A stretch of DNA of 14,315 nt from Bacteriovoracaceae bacterium (GTDB lineage: Bacteria > Bdellovibrionota > Bacteriovoracia > Bacteriovoracales > Bacteriovoracaceae). This document shows, one piece after another, positions 1 through 6,673 of the stretch (position 1 is its first letter; each line of letters begins with the position of its first letter). A model generated the notes under the pieces. The model made no database searches. It saw nothing but the letters and a program-made list of their open reading frames with translations, and was not told the origin of the DNA. The position numbers and the translations under genes were made by a program. Where the stretch lies: the NCBI GenBank assembly GCA_023954595.1, contig JAGSHJ010000035.1:1-14315 (forward strand), read 5' to 3'.

Positions 1-261
1 AAAGTAGACAACTCCATTTAGCTTCATTGAAACGTTATCTTTAGTGATAATATCCTGTGTAGGGACATCCATTGTGACAACACGAAGATCAATTTTCATC
101 ATCTTCTCTAGTCCTGGAATTACAAGGATAAGTCCTGGACCTCTAACTCCTACGAATTCACCTAGTCTAAAAACTACGCCTCTTTCATACTCGTTGAGGA
201 TTTTGATAGTGCTCATAAGAAGCACTAGAATGATTACAATAAATGGCAAATAGCTGAACAT
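1..261 (-). CDS. Slipin/stomatin-like SPFH membrane protein (N-terminal part)
   Basis: Only the first 87 residues are in the window; the gene runs off the left edge with its frame open. An N-terminal hydrophobic hairpin or anchor (about residues 4-18, SYLPFIVIILVLLMS) is followed by the slipin signature: EYERGVVFRLG at 24-34, GPGLILVIPG at 41-50 and DVPTQDIITKDNVS at 65-78, the start of the SPFH domain. Slipins are inner-membrane scaffold proteins that form large rings and are usually encoded with NfeD-type proteases, as here. The ATG lies 9 nt after the nfeD stop, and its Shine-Dalgarno AGGAG (268-272, minus strand) overlaps that TAG stop, so the two genes are almost certainly co-transcribed and translationally coupled. 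The family call is firm; the exact subtype (slipin versus QmcA-like) cannot be settled from the N-terminus. Confidence 0.9.
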   Translation of the reverse strand, partial: MFSYLPFIVIILVLLMSTIKILNEYERGVVFRLGEFVGVRGPGLILVIPGLEKMMKIDLRVVTMDVPTQDIITKDNVSMKLNGVVYF

Positions 262-270
262 GTATAACTC

Positions 271-1593
271 CTATTCTAAAATGAGTATCATTTTATCGTT
301 GTCTTGTTCTAAGACTTTTACTTTTTCATTAATTTCATAAAGAGCATTGCTTCGGGCATTCCAAATCTCACCAGCTACTTTTACTTGATAGTAGTGACTA
401 CCATCTTCTTGGCGAATATATTTTGAAATATGAGCAAACTCATTTTTAGCTGTGAACCATCTCTTTCTGTCTTTTCGTTTTACCTTTCCTGCGAACAGAA
501 CATAACCCACGAGAAAAATATAGAGCAATATTGCACCGGCAACTGATAAAACAAGTGGGAGCTGGATGTCCATGTATGCGTTCTCTGTTCTAAATAAAAA
601 GAGGGATCCAAAAATTAAAGCGGCCGTTCCGGCAATGGCCAATATTCCATAGCTGGTTATATAGATCTCTAAGATGAATAAAATGAAGCTTAAGATCACC
701 AGCCCCAAGGCACCAAAATTAAGTGGTAATACTTGAAAGCCAATTCCTGCCAAGATTAAAAATACAACTCCAACACCACCAGCAATAAAACCACCTGGTG
801 CCTGGAATTCAAAATAAACCAAGGCCGCACCGATCATAAAAAGAATGTAGGCCGTCATTGGGTTTGAAAATATGTCTAAAATTTTCTGTCCCGGATCCAT
901 ATCCGCTTCAACGATTGCAGCACCTTGCTTTACATCTAGCTTGAAGTCTTTGCCTTTGATTCTTACTATCTGACCATTTATAAACTCTAGCAGGTCAACT
1001 TGAGAATTTATGATGGCATCTACTATGCCTTTTTCGAGCGCTTCTTTTGCGCCATAGCTAGCTGCTTCACTGATCATCTTGGAGAAAGCTTTGGGATTTC
1101 TTCCACGAGACTCTGAAAGGGAACTCACTAAAGCTACGAGGTCGTTCACGGCCTTTGCACGAGCATCTTTTTGATCGATATCTTTTCCCATACCAATTGG
1201 TGTGGCAGCACCTATATTAGTACCTTCACTCATTGTTAATAGGTGAGCACTTGCAGCGATTATTGCTCCTGCACTAGTTGCACTTGCACCTTCTGGGGAA
1301 ACCCAGATCGCTACAGGAACATCACTCTTTCCTATAAGGGTGATGATATCTTTTGTGGTGGTTACAAGACCGCCAGGAGTATTCATGCGTATGACAACCA
1401 TGTCTCCGAAAGTAGATTTGGCCTTTCCAATTTCTGTGGCCAGATAACTATAGGTTGCGGGATTGATACTTGCTGAGATCTCTAAGACTTTTATTCGCTT
1501 AACAGCGTATTCAGCTGGTTTTACATCTTGTCCAAACGCTGTCGAAAATGATAAAGAGAGGAGCAAAATAAGATTAAATAAGCTTGTTTTCAT
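271..1593 (-). CDS. nfeD: Long-form NfeD membrane-bound ClpP-like serine protease
   Basis: This is a full-length (440 aa) long-form NfeD. A signal peptide (1-21, probable cut after AFG) precedes a periplasmic ClpP-class domain (about 32-205) with MNTPGG at 70-75, TSAGAIIAASAHLLTM at 106-121 and GTNIGAATPIG at 124-134. By analogy with archaeal 1510-N protease the catalytic dyad is Ser107 with Lys147, about 40 residues apart as in that family. Five hydrophobic segments follow (about 245-262, 267-287, 293-311, 314-334, 344-368), then a C-terminal NfeD OB-fold-like domain (378-440). The family cleaves hydrophobic stretches, and the archaeal member cuts stomatin. The slipin gene directly downstream supports a protease/scaffold unit for membrane quality control. 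No convincing Shine-Dalgarno precedes the ATG, but the signal peptide fixes the start. Confidence 0.95.
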   Translation of the reverse strand: MKTSLFNLILLLSLSFSTAFGQDVKPAEYAVKRIKVLEISASINPATYSYLATEIGKAKSTFGDMVVIRMNTPGGLVTTTKDIITLIGKSDVPVAIWVSPEGASATSAGAIIAASAHLLTMSEGTNIGAATPIGMGKDIDQKDARAKAVNDLVALVSSLSESRGRNPKAFSKMISEAASYGAKEALEKGIVDAIINSQVDLLEFINGQIVRIKGKDFKLDVKQGAAIVEADMDPGQKILDIFSNPMTAYILFMIGAALVYFEFQAPGGFIAGGVGVVFLILAGIGFQVLPLNFGALGLVILSFILFILEIYITSYGILAIAGTAALIFGSLFLFRTENAYMDIQLPLVLSVAGAILLYIFLVGYVLFAGKVKRKDRKRWFTAKNEFAHISKYIRQEDGSHYYQVKVAGEIWNARSNALYEINEKVKVLEQDNDKMILILE

Positions 1594-1616
1594 ATCGAAA
1601 ACATAAAATAAAAAAT

Positions 1617-1633
1617 ATCTCTAGTACAGAGAT
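1617..1633. promoter_or_regulatory. Inverted repeat between divergent nfeD and guaD genes
   Basis: In the 58-bp divergent gap there is a 17-bp dyad, ATCTCT-AGTAC-AGAGAT. On the minus strand a possible nfeD promoter spans it: TTGGCT-like -35, then an 18-bp spacer, then TATTTT. The dyad would fall in that spacer, which suits a repressor or activator site. This is a pattern observation only; no binding protein is identified. Confidence 0.3.
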
Positions 1634-1651
1634 TTAGCCAATAGGAATACT

Positions 1652-2947
1652 ATGAGAAAGAAGATTATACTTGGACAAGTCTTAAACCCAATCAGTGACA
1701 GTAAATGTGACTTCTACAAAAACGGTGCATTGCTGCTTAGCGAAAGTAAAGATGGCTGGATTGTGGATGGTGTTAAAGATAGATCTAAAGTATCTAAGAA
1801 GGCCTTAGAAGAGGCGGAGGTGGTTGAAATGAAAGGCCAGCTCATCATGCCTTCTTTCTTTGATATTCACTTCCATTGGGTTCAAGACGATGTAAGAGAG
1901 ATGCCAAAGGCCAAACTTCTTGAGTGGCTTGAGAAATACACATTTCCTGCTGAGAGAAAATTTGAAAAGAAAACTTACTCTAAAAATAAGGCCAAAAAGT
2001 TCTTTTCTAGATTAATTGAAACCGGAACTTTGGGTGGTGCAATATATTCTTCGATCCACGAACATGCTCTTGATCACGCTCAAGAGAATGCGATTGGTCA
2101 CTTTACTATCGGAAATGTTCAAATGACGATGAATTCTCCGTCGTTTCTTACACAAACTAAGAAAGAGGCCATCGATCTTTCAAAGAAACTTTCAAAAAAA
2201 TATAAAGAGAAATATGCGCTTACTCCGCGTTTCGCTATAGCGACTGATCCTGAAACCATGAAAAAGTCTGCTGTTGCTGCGAAAAAGAATGGATCATTTA
2301 TTCAGACTCACTTGTCAGAAAACCACGGCGAGATTGAATTCGTACTTTCTATATATAGAGATCTTCCTGAATTTAAAAATGTTAAGAACTATACAGACAT
2401 CTATGACAAGGTTGATCTTCTAGGTCCTAAAACAATTATGGGACATGCTATTCATATGTCAGACGCAGAACTTAGAAAGCTTGCTCGCACGAAAACAATT
2501 ATTGCTCATTGCCCGACTTCGAATGCTCCAATCAAGCAGAAAGGTTTGGGCTCAGGTCTATTTGATTTCAAAAGAACAGAAAAGCACAAAGTACGTTGGG
2601 CGCTGGCATCTGATATCGGTGGTGGACCAATTCTATCAATGTTTGATGTTATGAGATCATTTGTAGACCAAAATAAAGGGATCAACCCTGAAGCAACTTA
2701 TACTAAAGCTCTTTTCCGTTCCACTGTAGCAGGTGCTGAGGCCATGGGTGTGAGTAAGGTTGCAGGAAACTTTAAGAAAGGTAAGGAAGCAAACTTCATT
2801 ACTGTAAACGCTCCTAAAGGGGATCTTGAAGATTCTGAAACCGTTTTGGAAAAGGTAATCAATAGAGGTCGACGCAAGAGAAGCTCTTATGATCAACTTC
2901 CAAATGCTGTCTTCTTTAAAGGCAAGGCCCTGTTTGAGAAGCAATAG
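1652..2947 (+). CDS. guaD: Guanine deaminase-like amidohydrolase
   Basis: This 431-aa metal-dependent hydrolase most resembles guanine deaminase, which converts guanine to xanthine and ammonia in purine salvage and catabolism. Visible motifs: metal HxH in FDIHFH (His73, His75); the guanine-deaminase hallmark WLEKYTFPAERKF (92-104); TPRF at 191-194, where the family has its substrate-binding Arg; THLSEN at 219-224 with metal His220 and catalytic-region Glu223; GHAIH with His265; HCPTSN at 286-291; SGLFD at 301-305; and SDIGGG at 320-325 with metal Asp321. All expected ligands are present, so it should be active. Length matches the family. A short Shine-Dalgarno AGGAA lies just before the ATG. 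It is divergent from nfeD. Another nucleobase or an aminohydrolase side activity is possible; the YTFPAE and DIGGG motifs favour guanine. Confidence 0.82.
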   Translation: MRKKIILGQVLNPISDSKCDFYKNGALLLSESKDGWIVDGVKDRSKVSKKALEEAEVVEMKGQLIMPSFFDIHFHWVQDDVREMPKAKLLEWLEKYTFPAERKFEKKTYSKNKAKKFFSRLIETGTLGGAIYSSIHEHALDHAQENAIGHFTIGNVQMTMNSPSFLTQTKKEAIDLSKKLSKKYKEKYALTPRFAIATDPETMKKSAVAAKKNGSFIQTHLSENHGEIEFVLSIYRDLPEFKNVKNYTDIYDKVDLLGPKTIMGHAIHMSDAELRKLARTKTIIAHCPTSNAPIKQKGLGSGLFDFKRTEKHKVRWALASDIGGGPILSMFDVMRSFVDQNKGINPEATYTKALFRSTVAGAEAMGVSKVAGNFKKGKEANFITVNAPKGDLEDSETVLEKVINRGRRKRSSYDQLPNAVFFKGKALFEKQ

Positions 2948-2998
2948 AGCTTTTAAAACTAGCAATAGCGATGTAGAATTGGCCTTAGGGAGTTAGGT

Positions 2999-3616
2999 AT
3001 GAATAAACTACTTTTGAGCTTACTAGGTGCAAGTGTTGCCTTGAACTTTTATTTGGTAAAAGTTGATGTTGTTGTTAAGGACGACTTGGATCAAGAGTAT
3101 GTGGAGCCAACTCCTGTAGACCAAATCTCTGTTGCTCAAGCTAGTCTTCAACGAGAAAGTGCTAAGAGCTGTCCGCCATGTGAGAAAAAAGCAGAACTAT
3201 CAAAAGTTACTGCTCGTGAATGTGAGGAAGAACAAACGGCACTTGTACCTAAGTTTGATAAGCAAGATTTTGAAAAAAAGATTGCGGAGGTTCGAGAGAG
3301 TTTTGAAAAGGATACAATTCGTTTTTTTGAATATGAATTAGGTCTAACAAGTGCACAGGTAAACAATTATAAAAACCTTCAAGTTGAAAGAGATGCTGCA
3401 ATCGCAAATTACATCGACGGTAGGGTTGACTCTAATGGAGGCTTCATGCCTTCACCAGAGCAAATGGTTGATCTTGCTCAGATAGATAAAAAATATATTC
3501 AAAAATTAAAAAGCGCTTTCGGAGAAAGCGCTTATGAAGATTATATAAAATATAGAGATAACTTTAACAGACGATTACGTGAGCAAGATCAGTTTCACTA
3601 CAGTATTCAGTTTTAA
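2999..3616 (+). CDS. Unrecognised membrane-anchored or secreted coiled protein
   Basis: I do not recognise this 205-aa protein. It has an N-terminal hydrophobic segment (3-22, LLLSLLGASVALNFYLV) that could be a signal anchor; no lipobox cysteine is present. A CPPC pair follows (Cys58, Cys61) plus Cys75, then a charged, mostly helical region (about 86-198) rich in Lys, Glu and Asp that looks coiled or helical-bundle-like, including LGLTSAQVNNYKNL (114-127). This layout is reminiscent of small periplasmic Spy/CpxP-type proteins, but no family motif is secure. A strong Shine-Dalgarno GGGAG precedes ATG, and a TAGAAT -10-like box sits upstream at about 2974, so it may have its own promoter. Its stop codon overlaps that of the convergent xth gene by 4 bp, and its 3' end contains the xth terminator hairpin in antisense. 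Confidence 0.75.
   Translation: MNKLLLSLLGASVALNFYLVKVDVVVKDDLDQEYVEPTPVDQISVAQASLQRESAKSCPPCEKKAELSKVTARECEEEQTALVPKFDKQDFEKKIAEVRESFEKDTIRFFEYELGLTSAQVNNYKNLQVERDAAIANYIDGRVDSNGGFMPSPEQMVDLAQIDKKYIQKLKSAFGESAYEDYIKYRDNFNRRLREQDQFHYSIQF
3498..3533 (-). terminator. Intrinsic terminator for xth, embedded in the opposing gene
   Basis: Read on the minus strand there is a perfect 10-bp stem, AAGCGCTTTC / GAAAGCGCTT (3533-3524 and 3520-3511), with a 3-nt loop, directly followed by TTTAATTTTT. This is a canonical Rho-independent terminator. It lies 79 nt past the xth stop codon, so it would end the xth transcript. The same bases encode the KSAFGESAY segment of the plus-strand gene. On the plus strand the stem is followed by ATGAAGATT with no T-run, so termination is directional. 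Confidence 0.8.
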
Positions 3617-4383
3617 GACTTAATACAAATCTCAACAGGGCAGTGATCGCTGCCCAGAACTTCTGGCCTGTGTGCACACTCTTCAACTTTTTCCATGAAC
3701 TCTTTATTGGCCATAAAATAATCTAGACGCCAACCAATGTTTCTTTCACGACAATTATTTCTATAGGTCCACCACGTATACTCGCCAAGTTTTTCTGGGT
3801 AGAGTTCTCTAAAACAATCGACCATACCTTCACTCATGTAGATATCGATCCATTCTCTTTCGTGGTCTAGAAAGCCTGTAGACTTCTTGTTGGCCTTTGG
3901 GTTGGCAAGATCAATTGCTTGGTGGGAAGTATTAAAATCTCCAGTTATGACAACGTTCTGGCCGCGTGAGCGATACTCTTTATATACTTCTAAAATTGCG
4001 TGATAGAACTCAAGTTTAAAATCTACTCTTGAGTGATCACGCCCTCCATTAGGAAAGTAGCAGTTGATCAAAACAAAATCGTCGAATTCAAGAATCAATG
4101 TCCTTCCTTCAACGTCAAATTTGTCAATCCCAATTTGATCGATCACTTTATTCGGTTTCTCCTGCGTCATGACGCAAACACCGGAATAGCCGCGTCGATC
4201 TGCGGAATTGATATAAATATTATATTTTTCATGCTCCAAAATACTCTTTGGAAATTGATCTTTTGCCGCCTTGATTTCTTGTAAGCATACGATGTTTGGT
4301 AGATCTGCATCCAACCAGTCAACAAAACCCTTACGCTCTACGGCCCGAATACCATTGACGTTCCATGACACAAGCTTTTTCAA
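3613..4383 (-). CDS. xthA: Exonuclease III / AP endonuclease
   Basis: This DNA-repair nuclease of the Xth/ExoA family cuts abasic sites and degrades 3' ends of duplex DNA. With the chosen start it is 256 aa, the usual length. Family motifs are all present: LVSWNVNGIRA near the N-terminus with metal-site Asn, CLQEIKA with the metal Glu, the GYSGV segment, INCYFPNGG with the catalytic Tyr, TGDFNTS with Asp and Asn, WWTYR, WRLDYF, and the terminal LGSDHCPV with the Asp-His pair. I start it at a TTG at 4381-4383 because AGAGAGG lies 6 nt upstream and the protein then begins with KKLVSWNV. An ATG 37 codons upstream is in frame, but the added segment is low-complexity, has no family match and would run through the divergent promoter region. 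Its stop overlaps the convergent gene by 4 bp. Confidence 0.94.
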   Translation of the reverse strand: MKKLVSWNVNGIRAVERKGFVDWLDADLPNIVCLQEIKAAKDQFPKSILEHEKYNIYINSADRRGYSGVCVMTQEKPNKVIDQIGIDKFDVEGRTLILEFDDFVLINCYFPNGGRDHSRVDFKLEFYHAILEVYKEYRSRGQNVVITGDFNTSHQAIDLANPKANKKSTGFLDHEREWIDIYMSEGMVDCFRELYPEKLGEYTWWTYRNNCRERNIGWRLDYFMANKEFMEKVEECAHRPEVLGSDHCPVEICIKS

Positions 4384-4445
4384 AATTTTCCTCTCTCTTT
4401 TATTTATTTTTTTTTCAGGCAGTATTAATCTATAGTTTTTTTTAA

Positions 4446-4481
4446 GAATGTTCGAGACATTCAGAGAAAAATTGTTATTAT
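4446..4481 (+). promoter_or_regulatory. HTH-gene promoter with overlapping 17-bp palindrome
   Basis: A TATTAT -10 (4476-4481) sits 18 bp after TCGAGA (4452-4457), a 4-of-6 match to TTGACA. The -35 lies inside a dyad GAATGT-TCGAG-ACATTC (4446-4462). With a start point near 4488, the leader to the ATG at 4513 would be about 25 nt. The dyad is also in the upstream region of divergent xth, so a bound protein could affect both genes. The neighbouring HTH protein is the obvious candidate, but this is inference. Confidence 0.45.
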
Positions 4482-4512
4482 AGTGACCACCCAATATTCA
4501 GTAGGAGACTTC

Positions 4513-4887
4513 ATGCGCTGTTTTAAAAACATTGCTAAACTAATTCGCACAAAAAGACTACAACATCCTAAGGGTTATTCCCAGTCAGAGTTGTCGCACT
4601 TGTTAGGGTATAAGAACGGACAATTTATCAGTAACGTAGAAAGAGCATTATGTAATATTCCATTAAAAATGCTAGTTAGAGTTTCGGAAGTTCTAGACAT
4701 CCACTCTGACGACCTAAAGAAAGCAATCCTTCAAGATCACGAAGAAACTTTAGAGAATTACCTACGTATTTCAGAGGCAAAGCCTGCTGACGTAAAGCCA
4801 ATTCACTCAAGCTCTCCTGTTGATACAAATAGAGAATTTGCTGCTAACAGCGTAGGCGGCGACTTCAAAATGTCTTCTAATTCTTAG
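4513..4887 (+). CDS. XRE-type helix-turn-helix DNA-binding protein
   Basis: A small (124 aa) protein with an XRE/Cro-type HTH over residues 7-70: IAKLIRTKRLQ, then YSQSELSHLLG as the first HTH helix, NGQFISNVERALCNIP as the recognition region, and LKMLVRVSEVLDIHSDDLKKAIL. The last 50 residues are polar and probably disordered. It is presumably a transcription regulator. I chose ATG 4513, with AGGAG 6 nt upstream. An in-frame GTG at 4483 abuts the -10 box and so would not be inside the mRNA. It is divergent from xth and may regulate itself through the dyad at 4446-4462. No partner gene, ligand-binding or membrane domain is visible, so its regulon is unknown. Confidence 0.85.
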   Translation: MRCFKNIAKLIRTKRLQHPKGYSQSELSHLLGYKNGQFISNVERALCNIPLKMLVRVSEVLDIHSDDLKKAILQDHEETLENYLRISEAKPADVKPIHSSSPVDTNREFAANSVGGDFKMSSNS

Positions 4888-4914
4888 AACTGAATTTAAA
4901 AATTCTTTTGGAAA

Positions 4915-4950
4915 TAAAAAAGGCCTCTTCTAGAGGCCTTTGTAGTTTTT
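4915..4950. terminator. Bidirectional intrinsic terminator between convergent genes
   Basis: A perfect 10-bp palindrome, AAAGGCCTCT / AGAGGCCTTT (4919-4928 and 4932-4941), has a 3-nt loop. On the minus strand it runs into TTTTTATTTC, a good U-tract. On the plus strand it is followed by GTAGTTTTTG, a weaker one. It therefore serves both the HTH gene (ends 4887) and the basic-protein gene (ends 4930). The minus gene's last three sense codons (Lys-Gly-Leu) and its TAG stop are part of the hairpin. Confidence 0.85.
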
Positions 4951-5484
4951 GTAATCGTCGATAGTTCCCATGGATTCTTCCGTATCATTGGAAAAGTCTG
5001 CCTCAATTTGAGTTGGCAGTAGGTGTGGATCTTCAAATTCACCACTGAAAGGAACTTCTTCTCCCTTTGGAACTAGCTCGTGAGTAGAGGAGAATTGGCG
5101 GTCTGCTGGATAAGCGTCAATTTTGTCTTTTAAAACTTCGCGCTGCCAATCTTTTAGGCCGGTTTCAAACCTTCTCAAGGCTTCCAAAGTTATTTGGAAG
5201 TTATTTTCTATCTTTTCTAATTGGCGACCCTGAGCTCTGCCGTGCATTTCATATAGCTTACGACGTGCCACAATGTGTTGCTCTAGAAGATTATCGTATT
5301 TTTGAAGTATTCTAGCTGGAGTAAGTGCCTTAGGACGTCTACTCTTGCTGCTTGCGGACTTTGGTCCTTGGGCATTTTGGGCATTAGAAGGCTTTGGACC
5401 ACCACCCGAACGTTTGGGGTTTCTGCGTGGACGTCTATTTTTACCTTTAAAATTTTTGCTTTTGCTCTTGTCTTCTCCAGACAT
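4930..5484 (-). CDS. Unrecognised basic protein with disordered N-terminus
   Basis: I do not recognise this 184-aa protein. Residues 1-55 are extremely basic and of low complexity (Lys, Arg, Asn, Gly, Ser, Pro), with runs such as NRRPRRNPKRSGGGPKP, the kind of tail found on RNA- or nucleic-acid-binding proteins. Residues 55-125 look helical, with ARILQKYDNLLEQHIVARRK and RQLEKIENNFQITLEALRRFE, possibly a helical bundle or coiled coil. Residues 130-184 are acidic and Pro-rich. The basic-tail-then-helix plan recalls the DUF4167 family of alphaproteobacteria, but I see no motif that proves it. The ATG has AAAGGAG 9 nt upstream. The stop codon lies inside the terminator hairpin. There is no signal peptide, so a cytoplasmic nucleic-acid or ribosome-associated role is plausible. 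Confidence 0.75.
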   Translation of the reverse strand: MSGEDKSKSKNFKGKNRRPRRNPKRSGGGPKPSNAQNAQGPKSASSKSRRPKALTPARILQKYDNLLEQHIVARRKLYEMHGRAQGRQLEKIENNFQITLEALRRFETGLKDWQREVLKDKIDAYPADRQFSSTHELVPKGEEVPFSGEFEDPHLLPTQIEADFSNDTEESMGTIDDYKNYKGL

Positions 5485-5553
5485 GACACTTTGCTCCTTT
5501 AATAGGTTTTCGTAAGATACTAGGAGTTTAGCCTAGATTTGTCTATCAGGGGT

Positions 5554-5582
5554 TTTACTCTTTTTTATTAATCAACTATACT
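5554..5582 (+). promoter_or_regulatory. Promoter of mdh
   Basis: TTTACT (5554-5559), a 17-bp spacer and TATACT (5577-5582) form a good sigma70-type promoter. The predicted leader is about 33 nt and ends in the strong Shine-Dalgarno GGAGG in front of the mdh ATG at 5622. Confidence 0.65.
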
Positions 5583-5621
5583 TGCTTCCATTATCATTTG
5601 GCCAAATTAAATGGAGGACAT

Positions 5622-6608
5622 ATGGCGAATAAGCGAGTGAAAGTGGCGGTTACAGGTGCCGCGGGACAAATTGGTTACGCGATCCTATTTAGAATTGCTT
5701 CTGGACAGATGTTTGGACCAGAGACTGAGGTAGAATTACAACTTCTAGAGCTACCACAGGCCTTAGGTGCGCTGGAAGGCGTTAAGATGGAATTGGACGA
5801 TTGTGCCTTTCCTTTACTAAAAAATATTGTTTGCACAGATAAGATGGAAGTGGCGTTCAAGGATGCTAACTGGGTTCTTGCTATTGGAGCAGTTCCTAGA
5901 GGTCCAGGAATGGAGCGTGGCGATCTATTGAAAGTAAATGGTGGAATCTTTGGACCTCTTGGTAAAGCTATCAAAGAAGTAGGTGCTGATGATTGTAAGC
6001 TATTTGTTGTTGGTAACCCATGTAACACGAACTGTTTGATTGCTATGGAAGCTTCTGGCCTTCCAAAGGACAGATTCTTTGCAATGACTATGCTTGATGA
6101 GAATAGAGCTAAGACTCAACTGGCTCAAAAAGCTGGCGTAGACGTAACTAAAGTACAAAATATGACTATCTGGGGTAATCACTCAGCTACTCAATATCCA
6201 GACTTCTTTAATGCTAAAATTGATGGCAAGCCAGCAAACGAAGTAATTAGCGACGAAGCTTGGCTAAAAGAAGACTTCATTAAAGTTGTTCAGCAAAGAG
6301 GGGCAGCGATTATTAAGGCCCGTGGAGCAAGTTCTGCTGCAAGTGCTGCAAATGCTTGTGTTCAGGGTGTTTACAATCTAACTCACGACACTCCAGCTGG
6401 TGAGACATACTCTATGTGTATTTCAAGCAACGGAGAGTACGGCGTGGATAAAGGTCTTATCTTTTCTTACCCATGTAGAACTGAAAACGGCAAAATTGTT
6501 GTTGTTGAAGGGGTAGAGCACAACGAATTTGGCAAAGAGAAATTCAATGCCACTTTAGAAGAGCTCAAAAAAGAAAGAGACACTGTAAAAGAGCTTGGAC
6601 TTATTTAG
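5622..6608 (+). CDS. mdh: Malate dehydrogenase (NAD-dependent, cytosolic type)
   Basis: Converts malate to oxaloacetate with NAD+ in the TCA cycle. It is 328 aa from the ATG at 5622, chosen because GGAGG lies 5 nt upstream; an in-frame TTG 24 nt earlier has no ribosome site. Visible features: Rossmann loop TGAAGQIG (11-18); acidic Glu43 at the end of the second strand, as expected for NAD rather than NADP; the mobile loop GAVPRGPGMERGDLL with substrate-binding Arg93 and Arg99; VGNPCNTN (130-137); MLDENRAK with Arg162; and catalytic WGNHSA with His187. The sequence follows the cytosolic/plant-like MDH branch (type 2, about 326 aa) and not the short lactate-dehydrogenase-like form. All active-site residues are intact. 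It has its own promoter. Transcription may continue into speD, since the hairpin after its stop has no T-run. Confidence 0.96.
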   Translation: MANKRVKVAVTGAAGQIGYAILFRIASGQMFGPETEVELQLLELPQALGALEGVKMELDDCAFPLLKNIVCTDKMEVAFKDANWVLAIGAVPRGPGMERGDLLKVNGGIFGPLGKAIKEVGADDCKLFVVGNPCNTNCLIAMEASGLPKDRFFAMTMLDENRAKTQLAQKAGVDVTKVQNMTIWGNHSATQYPDFFNAKIDGKPANEVISDEAWLKEDFIKVVQQRGAAIIKARGASSAASAANACVQGVYNLTHDTPAGETYSMCISSNGEYGVDKGLIFSYPCRTENGKIVVVEGVEHNEFGKEKFNATLEELKKERDTVKELGLI

Positions 6609-6616
6609 TTAACGAG

Positions 6617-6666
6617 TATAATTTCCTCTGATTGGCGCGGATTTCCCGCGCCCTTTCAGAGAGGAA
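6617..6666 (+). promoter_or_regulatory. speD promoter and 5' leader hairpin next to the ribosome site
   Basis: A consensus TATAAT (6617-6622) lies just after the mdh stop, with TTGGAC 16 bp upstream inside mdh. Directly downstream is a GC-rich hairpin, GGCGCGG (6634-6640), a 5-nt loop, CCGCGCC (6646-6652), then AGAGAGGAA, the speD Shine-Dalgarno. In a read-through transcript from mdh, TTCCTCT (6623-6629) could also pair with AGAGGAA (6660-6666) and hide the ribosome site. A transcript from the local promoter would start near 6629 and lack most of that arm. No U-tract follows, so it is not a standard terminator. Confidence 0.5.
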
Positions 6667-6673
6667 CTGAATA

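Noticed and set aside
3638..3655. GGGCAG/CTGCCC hairpin inside xth as a terminator for the plus-strand gene
   Set aside because: No T-run follows on the plus strand, and the bases encode the conserved SDHCPV motif, which explains them.
4384..4494. N-terminal extension of exonuclease III from an upstream ATG
   Set aside because: The extra 37 residues are low-complexity, match nothing in the family, and no ribosome site fits; TTG 4383 has AGAGAGG and gives the normal protein length.
4483..4512. GTG start adding 10 residues to the HTH protein
   Set aside because: The GTG abuts the -10 box and has no ribosome site; ATG 4513 has AGGAG.
5520..5536. CTAGG-N7-CCTAG dyad before mdh as an operator
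   Set aside because: Arms are only 5 bp and it lies upstream of the promoter, with no supporting second copy.
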